Shown: one piece after another, positions 37,738 through 47,205 of the stretch
Position numbering within the stretch: position 1 is the first letter of the stretch
Layout: every line of letters begins with the position of its first letter
DNA from: Saprospiraceae bacterium
Lineage (GTDB): Bacteria; Bacteroidota; Bacteroidia; Chitinophagales; Saprospiraceae
DNA: 64,000 nucleotides
Assembly: GCA_016715465.1 (NCBI GenBank)
Contig: JADKAA010000029.1
Coordinates: 1-64,000 of the forward strand
Direction: 5' to 3'
Notes under the pieces: model-generated
Told to the model about the DNA's origin: nothing
What the model saw: the letters and a program-made list of their open reading frames with translations, nothing else
Database searches by the model: none
Made by a program: the position numbers and the translations under genes

Positions 37738-37855
37738 GGTTTCTCATTCATTGTCCTTCCTTTAACATAGTTTTTCCAGTTACTTACTGCGCTAATAATG
37801 GGGGAGCATAAGGTTTGGCTTAATTTTTGTATTATAAAAAATTGTAATATGTTAA

Positions 37856-40800
37856 ATGCTAAAAAAAGACATAATACAATTGGTAAAAAAATATAATATA
37901 TCGTTTGTTTCTCACTTGACTGATTTACCTCTCCTGGTATGCAAGCTTTGTGTGCTTTTAATAATGTTTTTCAAACCATTTCAGCCCAGACAAACCCCGC
38001 CATTACGGTTTATGCCGGTGAAAATACCATCATATGCAATTCTGATACGCTTATGCTCAATGACCTGTCTGCATCGATTTCAGGGCTTGTAAATGACGGT
38101 TATTGGTTTACAACGGGAGATGGTTATTTTTTGCCATCTGGGGACGATAATTGCCAATTTTCCCTGGGTACCGCCTATTTGCCGGGTCCGGCTGACATCC
38201 AGTCCGGTGGATTTGATCTGCTTTTGGTTTCCTTTGATCCGGATGGTTTTGGTCCAATGGTTCAGGTGACTGACCTGGTACATATCACCCTGATGGGCAA
38301 CATTGCCATAGCCTGTAACAGTAATCTCAACATTGCCTTGGGTCCAGATTGCACCCAAACGGTTTATCCAAACATGCTGGCCACAAGTTTGCAAAACCCC
38401 ACAGAATTTTATACCCTGGAAATAAGAGACGCTTCTTACCATAAAATACCCGGTAATGTGCTGAATGGGGACCACATTGGTCAAGTGCTGGAATATACCG
38501 TCGGACATAAGTGTGGAACGAACACTTGCTGGGGCAATATAAGGGTTCAGGATAAGTTGCCTCCTTCCCTTCAGTGCAGCAATAAAACAGTTTGGTGCGG
38601 TGCTTATACCCAGGCAGACAGCCTGGGTCTTCCCATTCCTGCATATGCCAAAGCAATAAAGACTGCAATGGCATCTTACAGGGTTGCCAATTGGGATGCT
38701 TGCGGTCCGGCTACACTATCTTACACCGACAACTATCTTCCTTTGTTATGCGAAACAGGCATTCAGGGTAGAATTACACGCACATGGTCGGCCACCGACT
38801 CTTTTGGGAATTTTTCATCCTGTGCCCAGGTGATTACTATAAAAAACCGCTCCCTTAGTCAGGTGGTTTTGCCACCAAACTACGATGGAATTACCAAACC
38901 AGCCTTTGAGTGTGATAGTATTTGGCCAGCCACGGCCGAAGGATATCCTGCTCCGGATACCACGGGCATGCCTGATGTTTCTGGATGTTCCAATATGGAA
39001 ACCACATACCAGGATACGAAAATCTCCGCCTGTGGCGCTTCCTATAAACTGATAAGAAAGTGGACCATCATCAATTGGTGTGGCTCCCTGTTGAAAGAAC
39101 ACATTCAATTGATTAAAGTCATTGACTCAAAGCCTCCCTTATTTGAGTGCGTGAAAGACACCCTTATCCCTGCTTCACCTTATTCCTGTGCAACGGCATT
39201 ATATACCCTGCCTTCCCCAAAAATAGTCTCGGATTGTTCGGAGGTTGGCTATGATATTTACCTGCGGGATTATTCAACCAACCTCGACTTTACGTCATAT
39301 ATCAACGAAATAGATACCGGTGGCTATGCCATTGAAAATCTACCACTTGGACAATATCTGGCCGAATATATTATCTGGGACGTATGTGGCAATAAAGATA
39401 CCTGCCATGCAGTATTTACAGTAGCAGATAAATCTGCGCCCATTGCCATATGTGATCAGTTCACCAAGGTCTCCCTCGGGCAGGATGGTACGGCCCGGTT
39501 GTTTGCCGGCACATTGGATGATGGCAGCATTGATAATTGTGCCATTACAGATTTTAAAGTCGCTAAGATGACCGATATCTGTTCTAATCAACCCCTCTTG
39601 TTTACAAATTATGTCGATTTCTGCTGTGCAGAAAGCAATACCAGTATTATGGTGGCATTGAAAGTGACAGACGTGGCTGGTAATGCGAACTCTTGCATGG
39701 TGGAGGTTCTGGTTCAGGATAAACTCTCCCCAGTCATCTATTGTCCAACAAACCTCACCATCTCTTGTCGCAATCCATACGATCCAGCCGATCTAAGTAG
39801 TTTTGGCCGGGTGGCATCTTCCCAGTCAGGTGTTTCACCCATCATCATTTTTGATGACTACAACAGCGGCATTGCAGGGTATGATGGATATTTCAATGAC
39901 AATTGCACGGGTTTGGTTTCAGTATCCATCATAGACAGCACACGGTGCAGCCAGGGGAAGTTATTTCAGGTCTTCGTGGTTACAGATGCCCAGGGCAATT
40001 CATCCTCCTGCACTCAACAAATAACAATTTTAGATCCGGATCCTTTTGATATATCCAATATTGTTTTCCCTCCCAACATCGACCTGGATGGATGCAGGGC
40101 TGAGATCGCAAATCCCGACATCACCGGCCGGCCTGCATTTACTAACACTTCATGTGCCAATGTAGCAGCCACCAAAGAAGACCAGGTATTCACATTTACG
40201 GATGGCGCTTGTGTAAAAATAATCCGAAAATGGACGGTTATAGACTGGTGTCAATTTGATGCAACAACTGGTGAGGGTATCTGGACGAGACTACAGGTGA
40301 TTAAATTAAGCAACCAGATAAAGCCCGTTATACATACCATATGTAAGGATACTAGTTTGTGTGTATTCAACGACAATTGCGGATCTGGTCAATTCACCTG
40401 GCAACCATTCGTTTCAGATGACTGTGCGCCAGACTCCCTGCTAATATACCATTGGAAGATTGACCTCTACAATGATGGTCAGCACGATGTTGAAGGCACA
40501 ACTAAAAAAGTAATCGCACAATTGCCATTGGGTAAACATAACTTGGTTTATATAGTCAGAGATCAATGTGGCAATGAGACTACTTGTTCCTTTTTCGTAA
40601 CTGCAGTGGATTGCAAAAAACCTACCCCATATTGTATTGGAAGTTTGACTTCGGTCATAATGCCTTCGACAGGAAACCTGAGCATCCATGCAAAATCTTT
40701 TAACCTTGACAGCTACGACAATTGTACACCAGCCAGCCAGTTGGTTTTTTCATTTTCCAATTCAAAGACTGATTCTATTAGAATCTTTACTTGTGCAGAC

Positions 40801-42117
40801 ATAACTAATGGCATCAACGATACGATTAACTTGAATATGTGGGTAACTGATCTTGACGGAAACCAGGAGTATTGTCAGGTAGATTTTATTTTATCAGACA
40901 ACAATGATGCTTGCGCAGATGTTGTGAATACGGCATCGATAGCTGGCAATATTTATAAACCCGACCTTAGTGGTGCCGTGACAGGGGTAGAAATTCTGGT
41001 GGAAGATCAATTACAGGCATATACCGCTATTGCCTTAACCGATGCCAGTGGCAAATATAACATTTCAGGTTTACCGTCTGGTTTGTCTTATGTGGTCAAA
41101 CCTTCCAAAAATGATTCCATCAGTGAAGGGCTTTCTACGCTGGATGTAGTGCTTACACAACGACATATCCTTGGAGTAACACGGTTTACAGATCCCACGA
41201 AAATCATTGCAGCCGATCTTGATGGCAATAAGAAAATAAGCGTTTCAGACCTGGTCATCCTGAGGAAAATTATTCTCGGCGCCACCAATCAGCTGCCCAA
41301 TGAAAGAGATTGTTACACATTTGTAGATAAGAAACATGAGTTTGCCAACAACAATCTGCCATTCGATTATCCGGACTATATTTATTTGCCATCATTGGTT
41401 CAGGGTTTTTCTAAAGCAAACGACTTCATAGCCATAAAATTGGGGGATGTCAATCATTCCTTGCAACTGGGAAATGAGCTAGCTACACCCCGGACCATAT
41501 CTGAGCCTGAACTTTTTGTGAAAACAGAGGGGAAAATAACTGCTTTTTATTCGGCAGCAGCAATGGAGATGTCGGGTTTCCAACTGGCAATTCCTATGAC
41601 TTGTACCGATGGCATGCACTTATCCGTCAATCAAAAATTTGAAGGTGACTGGGATTATGTCTTTACGGACAATGTGCTTAACCTCATAGGTTATCCTCAA
41701 AAGGTAACCAATTTGGAGAAGAATGAAATGTTGTTTTCTGTCAGTTGTGAACCTGAAAAAAGCCATTCTAAAGAGACCAGGTTGCAGAGTGAATACTATG
41801 ACACCAACCTGACTACGCGGGCATTTCGATGGGCATTTTCTCCCGAAATTGAAACCACGAATGTATTGACCACAAATCTTGTGTTAAAGCAAATTGGCAG
41901 TGATATCCAGATTTGGAATGACTCAGAAACTTATTTGCCCGGCACCTTTTTAAATTGGTGGGATGTTTCAGGGAGAAAGATTTCTTCGCTACCAACAGGC
42001 CCAATCAGACCCGGTAGTAATGTTTTTCACATTCCTTTTCGTACCAGCCCGGAATTGATGATTGCCTCATTTATTTCAGGAGGAAGAATGAACACACTGA
42101 AGGTTATATCCCAGTAA
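37856..42117 (+). CDS. Giant secreted protein with HYR-like/Ig-like, SdrD-B-like and dockerin-like parts (frameshift in the signal peptide)
   Basis: About 1420 residues after repair. The start from 37856 (MLKKDIIQLVKK) runs into a hydrophobic signal (LLVCKLCVLLIMF); a missing T in the T5 run 37967-37971 shifts the frame, which resumes QTISAQ/TNPAITVYAGE, a clear cleavage site. The body has Cys-rich repeated domains with RKWTIINWCG and RKWTVIDWCQF motifs, typical of giant Saprospiraceae surface proteins. Towards the end, SIAGNIYKPDLSG...GLPSG is an SdrD-B/carboxypeptidase-regulatory fold, and DLDGNKKISVSDLVILRKIILG plus KLGDVN are dockerin-like calcium-binding repeats. The final part is probably a type A sorting tail, though not a strong one. 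Function likely adhesive or matrix. Confidence 0.72.
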
Positions 42118-42221
42118 AAATCTTTTTGTTAATCAATTATATATGATTACAATAAATATATATAAATTATTCAATTTTACCAGATAAAATGATGTTATCT
42201 TAGATAAGAAAATATTAAATC

Positions 42222-43040
42222 ATGGGAATGTTGAGTTCATTAAAGAGATTATTGTTTGCTTCTGAATCAGTAGTGAAATCTGCTGCTGAGAAAACAGGTG
42301 AGTATGTGAAAGAAACCGTTTCAGAGGTTGTGCATAAAGTACAACTTTCAGACGAAGAATCGGTAGTTCCAAAAACAGAGCGCACAGCAGGCCTCAAAGA
42401 TTCTATCTTGGAGAAGGCAGAGCATGGACTCGATAAGGCCCTTGACTTTGCTGATGAATTGGTGGATAAAACAAAAGTAGCTGCCAGTGAATTGGGAGAA
42501 AAAGTTGACCAGGGTATGGAGCAATTGGCTCAAAATGAAAATGTAAAAAAAGCGATGGAATTTACAGAAAAAGTAGGAGATAAAGTCCTTACCACCGGGG
42601 AGGAGTTTGTCGACAAAGCCAAATCCTTTACGGAAAAGGTGGGTGCCAGGGTAATGGAAGAAGGAGGTGATCTGGCTGAAAAAGCGAAATCCCTGTCTGA
42701 GTCCATAGGAGAAAAAGTGTTAGCGGCCAAAGACCAGATGGTGGAAAAGGCAAAGGAGGCTGCTCATAACCTGGAAGAAAAGTTTGAGGAACTAAAAGAG
42801 AAAGCGGTTCAGGCCGAAGCCGAAGAGGCAGCCAAACCTAAAAAAGAATTTGCAGATACGACATTGGATGCCAGCAAACCACTGCTTGACGATAAAGATG
42901 ATTTTTTCTCAAAGGCTTCTAAATATGCCGAAGGTAAATATGACGCATTTTCCGAGACATCAGCTGAAGTTAAGCCAGAAACACCAAAAGACGTACCCCC
43001 GGTAGAATTGCCAGGTGAAGATGCGGAAAGTCATCAATAG
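42222..43040 (+). CDS. Amphipathic repeat protein, LEA/apolipoprotein-like
   Basis: 272 residues, all helix by composition (Glu/Lys/Ala rich, almost no Cys, Pro or Trp before the tail), no signal peptide and no TM segment. It contains three consecutive 22-residue repeats at 115-180, each (T/S)E-x-(V/I)G-x-(K/R)V ... KAK-x; 22 = two 11-mers, as in LEA and apolipoprotein helices. The C-terminal tail is Pro-rich and acidic. Function unknown; membrane- or stress-related proteins of this kind are common. It stands between the giant protein and the ECF sigma factor, with a terminator after it. Confidence 0.65.
   Translation: MGMLSSLKRLLFASESVVKSAAEKTGEYVKETVSEVVHKVQLSDEESVVPKTERTAGLKDSILEKAEHGLDKALDFADELVDKTKVAASELGEKVDQGMEQLAQNENVKKAMEFTEKVGDKVLTTGEEFVDKAKSFTEKVGARVMEEGGDLAEKAKSLSESIGEKVLAAKDQMVEKAKEAAHNLEEKFEELKEKAVQAEAEEAAKPKKEFADTTLDASKPLLDDKDDFFSKASKYAEGKYDAFSETSAEVKPETPKDVPPVELPGEDAESHQ
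42564..42761 (+). repeat. Three 66-base in-frame repeats in the amphipathic protein
   Basis: Residues 115-136, 137-158 and 159-180 share the pattern E-x-(V/I)-G-x-(K/R)-V ... (V/A)-(D/E)-KAK. DNA copies are diverged. Confidence 0.6.
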
Positions 43041-43086
43041 TCCATCCCTGTGGATGATGTTTACGAGTTTGTCTTTGAAAGGTAAT

Positions 43087-43108
43087 TGCCTTGCACAGGC
43101 ATTTTTTT
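43087..43108 (+). terminator. Rho-independent terminator after the amphipathic gene
   Basis: TGCCT/AGGCA stem (five bp, five-base loop) followed by T7 at 43102-43108. Confidence 0.65.
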
Positions 43109-43190
43109 ATAGACAGCGATATCTTTATTTAAGCCACAGGCAGCGAAAAGGGATAAACATGAGTCTAATAACTAAATCGGTGAAATTGTA

Positions 43191-43760
43191 ATGTCGCCTT
43201 TGATGCCGGATAGTCCAAATTTAATTCAACTAATCCAAGCTTCTATCAATGGGGATAGCAAATCTCAGGAAAGGTTATTTCACAGCTATGCGGGTAAAAT
43301 GATGACACTTTGCAGGCGTTATGCGCGCTCCGAAGCAGAAGCAGAAGATTTTTTGCAGGAAGGATTCATCAGGGTGTTTACCTACCTCCAAAGTTTCGAA
43401 AGTTCAGGCTCTTTTGATGCCTGGGTAAGAAAAGTATTTGTCAATACTGCTTTGAAACAAATTGGTAAAAAACAACCCTATTTCGAAGATATTGCTGAGG
43501 AGAGCTTTCACAGAACGTCCGATGATGTAGATGCAGTTTCGAAACTCTCTGAATCAGAAATTCTAGCCTTGCTGGATGAATTGCCCATCGGTTACAAAAC
43601 GGTATTTAATCTTTTTGTCATTGAAGGCTACAGCCACAGAGAAATAGGAGAGCTATTGGAAATTGAAGAAAGTACTTCCCGTTCGCAATTGGTTAAAGCA
43701 AGGAAATTACTACAAGATAAAATTCTCCCGGCCTGTGGTTTTTTGTTTCGTTTCTGTTGA
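43191..43760 (+). CDS. ECF RNA polymerase sigma factor (C-terminal end altered)
   Basis: 189 residues of sigma70 regions 2 and 4: a region 2 with YARSEAEAEDFLQEGFIRVF and FESSGSFDAWVRKVFVNTALK, and region 4 LPIGYKTVFNLFVIEGYSHREIGELLEIEESTSRSQLVKARKLL. In this Bacteroidota family it is usually followed by an inner-membrane anti-sigma or barrel protein. The tail after KLLQDKI is odd (LPACGFLFRFC) because the DNA has jumped into the hydrophobic segment of the next gene, so the original end is missing. Regulates unknown genes, possibly the downstream ones. Confidence 0.88.
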   Translation: MSPLMPDSPNLIQLIQASINGDSKSQERLFHSYAGKMMTLCRRYARSEAEAEDFLQEGFIRVFTYLQSFESSGSFDAWVRKVFVNTALKQIGKKQPYFEDIAEESFHRTSDDVDAVSKLSESEILALLDELPIGYKTVFNLFVIEGYSHREIGELLEIEESTSRSQLVKARKLLQDKILPACGFLFRFC

Positions 43761-45010
43761 TGGCAGCCATAGGCTTACTTTTTATGGTCACCAGACAGGG
43801 AACAAATTCAGTGGCCAGGATTGACTTTCCTGTTCAGAACGAGGCAGGTCACTTAAATTTGGCTGAAGTTGAGTCAAACAATTCAAATACTATAAATGAA
43901 TTTTCTAGGCTTAATGCCGCACAAGCCAAAGAAAACCCTAAATCGCTGGCCATTCAAAATTTGAGCTATAAGATAGCAGAAGTCCGGGGTGTCCAAACAA
44001 GTTCTCCAAAGGAGAGCAACCTTAAGTATGGCACATCCCAACCAGCAATGCCAAAGGATGTGTTTATACCTCTTTCAAAAGCAGGGGCTTCGATGCCCGG
44101 TTTTCCCCAAGTTTCAAACGAAGAAAATACATCCGATTTTGAAGTCTTGCCAAGGGCTGCAACCTTCCAGTCTCCCATTAAATCTGATTTTTACCATGTG
44201 TTTGGAACCGATCAAAGTGATGTCATCGAGGACATCAACCTTACCATGAAAAAGCATTCGGTGATGAAATGTCCTACCTTTGTGCGAAAAGAAAATGTCA
44301 GCTGGGTAGAAGTATATTTTTCAAATGATTATGCAGTTCGTTCACTGAAACCCAAAAATGCCGAAGCACAGGCCTATGCCGATGCCAGGGAAAAAACTGA
44401 AAAACCGTACTTGTCATATTCTGCGGGTATTCGACTTGGTATGGGTTGGAATAATGGGGTCGCATTAAAGTCCGGTGTAAACTATTCCAGGATCAATGAA
44501 AAATTTACCTATACCGATCCTAATTCCATGCAAATAAAGACCATTACCATCATCAAGTACATTTACGATGATCAGTTTAACATCATTGATTCGGTCAAGA
44601 CAACTGAAAATGTTTCCATTCCCGGTGCCAACACCGTGACAAATTACAACCATATATCTTTAATCGACATTCCGGTTTTGTTTCAATATACCATGCCGGG
44701 AAAGAAAAGGTTGTCCTACAGCGCAAGCATAGGCCCGTTTATTAATGTGGGCATTTCACAATCTGGAAAAATCCTGAACAAAGAGGGAAACAGTTTGATC
44801 AGTCTCGATAATGCCGATTTGATTAAAAGAAATATTGGATTGAGTTTTTATGGTTCTTTTGCCATCAATTACCAGCTTACCCGTAACATACAAATTGCAT
44901 TTGAACCTAATTTTCGATATATACCTGCTTCTCTTACCAATTTGAGTTATCCTCTGGAGCAAAAGTATTTCCTTGCAAATGTCGCTGCTGCCTTCAAATA
45001 TAAAATCTAG
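43760..45010 (+). CDS. Inner-membrane-anchored protein with C-terminal beta-barrel-like domain (anti-sigma-like), N-terminus missing
   Basis: 416 residues from the ATG at 43760 (a TTG at 43757 is also possible). The DNA in this frame is open back to the stop at 43718-43720 and encodes PGLWFFVSFLLMAAIGLLFM, one transmembrane helix. Then a low-complexity periplasmic region and, from about residue 215, beta strands such as LSYSAGIRLGMGWNNGVALKSGVNYS and SIGPFINVGIS, resembling OMP_b-brl/PorT-like proteins. Family members next to such sigma factors have a cytosolic N-terminal segment before the helix; here it is lost at the junction with the sigma gene. Role as anti-sigma/sensor is inference from position. 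Confidence 0.65.
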   Translation: MAAIGLLFMVTRQGTNSVARIDFPVQNEAGHLNLAEVESNNSNTINEFSRLNAAQAKENPKSLAIQNLSYKIAEVRGVQTSSPKESNLKYGTSQPAMPKDVFIPLSKAGASMPGFPQVSNEENTSDFEVLPRAATFQSPIKSDFYHVFGTDQSDVIEDINLTMKKHSVMKCPTFVRKENVSWVEVYFSNDYAVRSLKPKNAEAQAYADAREKTEKPYLSYSAGIRLGMGWNNGVALKSGVNYSRINEKFTYTDPNSMQIKTITIIKYIYDDQFNIIDSVKTTENVSIPGANTVTNYNHISLIDIPVLFQYTMPGKKRLSYSASIGPFINVGISQSGKILNKEGNSLISLDNADLIKRNIGLSFYGSFAINYQLTRNIQIAFEPNFRYIPASLTNLSYPLEQKYFLANVAAAFKYKI

Positions 45011-45011
45011 T

Positions 45012-45953
45012 ATGAACCGATTAAATATGATCAGATTTTCCTGGCTTTTTGTGATCTTCTTTTTTTCATCCTGTTTGAAAAATTCAGAAGAGTTTACCCC
45101 CTATACAGATAAGGGAGATGTCGAGTTTCTTTTAGAAAAATTAAAGAATAATCAGCACACAGCCCTTATTGACCCCAGTATTGAAAATACGCTGGTGACC
45201 TCAAACAACGAAGTGTTGATTGTTCCAGCTAATGTCCTGATGTATGAGGATGGCAGAGAGGTGTCTGGCAGTGTAATCCTCAGTTACAGCATTCATACAA
45301 AGAGAGGAGCAGATCTTGCCTATAACAGGGATACAAAGTCCGGAGAAACTGACCTTCAGGCCTTGTTTGACGTAAACCTTAATTTTTCGCAAGGCAGTGC
45401 CAAAGTGTTCATTAATCCGTCTAAATCAGGCGTAATATTTTATATACCGTATTCTTTCGGCAATGATAACGCCATCGCAAGATTATATAGCTGGCATAAT
45501 AACGACTGGCAATATGACACTGAAGGCGAAACTTCAGGTAAATTGTCCAGTGAAAGTTGGAAGATTGACTGGGAAAATGGTACAATTTTTGGATTAGGAT
45601 ATAAAGTCGAATTGAAAAGGGTAGGGTCTTCGTTGGTAGCTTTGCCCTTTATTGCAGGGAATACCATTAAATTATGTGTGGAATTGCCGGAAAATTATTC
45701 GCCAAAAAACACAGTGGTTTTTGCAGTAATGCCGGATGAAAAGTTAACCAGAAAATTAGCTTTTTCAAATGGAAGTTTCTGTTCTGGTAAATTAGGGAAC
45801 GGCTCTTTGTTAAAAATTGTTACACTTTCAGAGCAGGAGGGAAAATACTACCTGGCTGAAGGAACTTATCGTTCTTCTGGTAACTTAAACATAACCATGG
45901 TGCCTAAGCCCAAAACAATCGAAGAAATACTGGAAGTACTAAATGGAATTTAA
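45012..45953 (+). CDS. Hypothetical lipoprotein
   Basis: 313 residues, ATG at 45012 immediately after the stop of the beta-barrel gene. MNRLNMIRFSWLFVIFFFSSC is a lipoprotein signal ending in FSSC (Cys21), so it should be lipidated and sit in a membrane facing the periplasm or outside. The rest is beta-rich with no domain I recognise. Residues such as DPSIENTLVTSNNEVLIVPA at the N-terminal region suggest a ZU5- or carboxypeptidase-regulatory-like fold, but this is weak. It is probably transcribed with the sigma and barrel genes. Confidence 0.7.
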   Translation: MNRLNMIRFSWLFVIFFFSSCLKNSEEFTPYTDKGDVEFLLEKLKNNQHTALIDPSIENTLVTSNNEVLIVPANVLMYEDGREVSGSVILSYSIHTKRGADLAYNRDTKSGETDLQALFDVNLNFSQGSAKVFINPSKSGVIFYIPYSFGNDNAIARLYSWHNNDWQYDTEGETSGKLSSESWKIDWENGTIFGLGYKVELKRVGSSLVALPFIAGNTIKLCVELPENYSPKNTVVFAVMPDEKLTRKLAFSNGSFCSGKLGNGSLLKIVTLSEQEGKYYLAEGTYRSSGNLNITMVPKPKTIEEILEVLNGI

Positions 45954-45992
45954 CATAGCGCGCATAAAGTTTTTCAGTTTGAAAATTATTTT

Positions 45993-46000
45993 TATGTTTG
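45993..46000 (+). promoter_or_regulatory. -7 element TATGTTTG before the candidate short RNA
   Basis: Exact TAnnTTTG match, with TTTG 11 bases further upstream (45978-45981). A transcript from about 46005 would end at the terminator at 46061-46098. Confidence 0.4.
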
Positions 46001-46004
46001 CACA

Positions 46005-46098
46005 CGCTGACAACGATATAACGAAAAGATAAACTGTATTTTTATTTGTAAATGGGAGCCGCCTGTCTGAAATTAACGAATTTTAGGCAGGCTTTTTT
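46005..46098 (+). ncRNA. Candidate short RNA, about 95 bases
   Basis: Between a -7 element and a strong terminator there is no protein gene of its own on the + strand. The 3' part forms a long terminator stem. It overlaps the last codons of the minus-strand glycosyltransferase gene by antisense. No family recognised. It may also simply be the 3' UTR of the lipoprotein transcript. Confidence 0.4.
46061..46098 (+). terminator. Rho-independent terminator
   Basis: 14-bp stem 46061-46074 / 46079-46092 with two G-U pairs, AACG loop, and T6 at 46093-46098. Fits the plus strand: closes the sigma/lipoprotein unit or the candidate RNA. Confidence 0.8.
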
Positions 46099-46978
46099 GT
46101 TCCATATGAAAAATAATCAGCTTCCATAAATTTAACAGCTTCAGATTGTTGTTGCCATTAAGCAATTGTTTATATAAGTACTTTTCAAATTGACTTTCCA
46201 CACTTCCGACCAGTATAATCTGAAGAAGACCTTGCACCTGTCGCCAATATCTGATAAGCCGTGTTTCCCCGATTTTTGCCGATTGATGTAAATATGAAAG
46301 GTTTTTCAGGCTGTCTTTCGTTTTTTCTAAAAATATTTTATTGTCGTCCAAACCTGTATGTAGTACCGGGTTTGGCAAGTGAAAAATGGCAAAACCATTA
46401 ATTTTGAGCGAATTGGCGAAGACCAGGTCTTCATACCCGTATCCCCTTATTTTCTCGTCAAATGAAATTTTCCCCATAATGTCGGCCCGAATGAGAAAAT
46501 TATTTGTCTTAAATGTCTCCCATGGGCGTGCTGACCTTATTTCTGCTCCTGGTGCTTCCAGTTGATGACCATATGTCCAATGTAGCATAAAAGACTTGGC
46601 TGGTTTTTCAGAGCTGTAAACTGTGCCACCATAAAAAACACCTGCATTGGGATTTTGCCGGATGGCATTTAGGTAATTTTGGATAAACTGCCCTGAAATC
46701 ACCACGCCATCGTTATCCAGATAAAGCAGCCACGAATGGTGAGCCATGAGTGCCAGTCTGTTCCTTATCTTTGATCTGCCGGTGTTTTCCTGCAATTCTT
46801 CATATACCACATGTTCCCTTTCCTTCAAGGCTTGATTTATATTCCTTATTTGGCTTTCAGAATGGTCGTCGAGACATATGACTTCATATTCCACCGCTAA
46901 TTTGTCGCATTGCCTGCACAGTTCTTCCACTAGCGTCAGCACAGGATGATTATATACCGGAATGAGAATGGAAAGCAT
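46073..46978 (-). CDS. Family 2 glycosyltransferase
   Basis: 301 residues. GT-A fold: MLSILIPVYNHPVLTLVEEL at the start, DDHSE (nucleotide-sugar site), YLDNDGVV (DxD-like metal site), and RGYGYEDLVFANSLKINGF (acidic catalytic ED). No transmembrane segment. Transfers an unknown sugar, probably in surface polysaccharide or glycolipid synthesis. Isolated on the minus strand; a -7 box (TACTTTTG) is seen at 46995-47002. Confidence 0.85.
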   Translation of the reverse strand: MLSILIPVYNHPVLTLVEELCRQCDKLAVEYEVICLDDHSESQIRNINQALKEREHVVYEELQENTGRSKIRNRLALMAHHSWLLYLDNDGVVISGQFIQNYLNAIRQNPNAGVFYGGTVYSSEKPAKSFMLHWTYGHQLEAPGAEIRSARPWETFKTNNFLIRADIMGKISFDEKIRGYGYEDLVFANSLKINGFAIFHLPNPVLHTGLDDNKIFLEKTKDSLKNLSYLHQSAKIGETRLIRYWRQVQGLLQIILVGSVESQFEKYLYKQLLNGNNNLKLLNLWKLIIFHMEQKSLPKIR

Positions 46979-46994
46979 AATTAATATTCTTGTC

Positions 46995-47002
46995 CAAAAG
47001 TA
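46995..47002 (-). promoter_or_regulatory. -7 element for the glycosyltransferase gene
   Basis: Reads TACTTTTG on the minus strand, with TTTG at 47015-47018, 12 bases further upstream. It stands 17 bases before the ATG at 46978. Confidence 0.45.
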
Positions 47003-47164
47003 TCAATTCCACTTCAAAACATCCGGGCAACGGCGATTTATTTGCTTTTTTAAATAATAAAACAGCGTAAATAATTTATATACAAGCAATTATAGTATTG
47101 TTCATCTATGTATTTTTTTTAAATATATTCTCCCTTTGTTCATGGATTTTCCATCTTATTTTCT

Positions 47165-47172
47165 TATTTTTG
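47165..47172 (+). promoter_or_regulatory. -7 element TATTTTTG before gyrA
   Basis: Matches TAnnTTTG; TTTG at 47135-47138 is 26 bases upstream, longer than usual. The ATG follows 33 bases later. Confidence 0.35.
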
Positions 47173-47205
47173 TTCCACTTTATTACAAGCAAGATTATAG
47201 CATAA

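Larger units (their letters stand above)
37396..37855. other. 460-base gap between ABC ATPase and giant protein
   Basis: Contains a candidate structured RNA with its own -7 box and terminator (37502-37644), a second -7 box (37730-37737) for the following gene, and AT-rich DNA. No convincing protein gene is seen. Confidence 0.7.
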
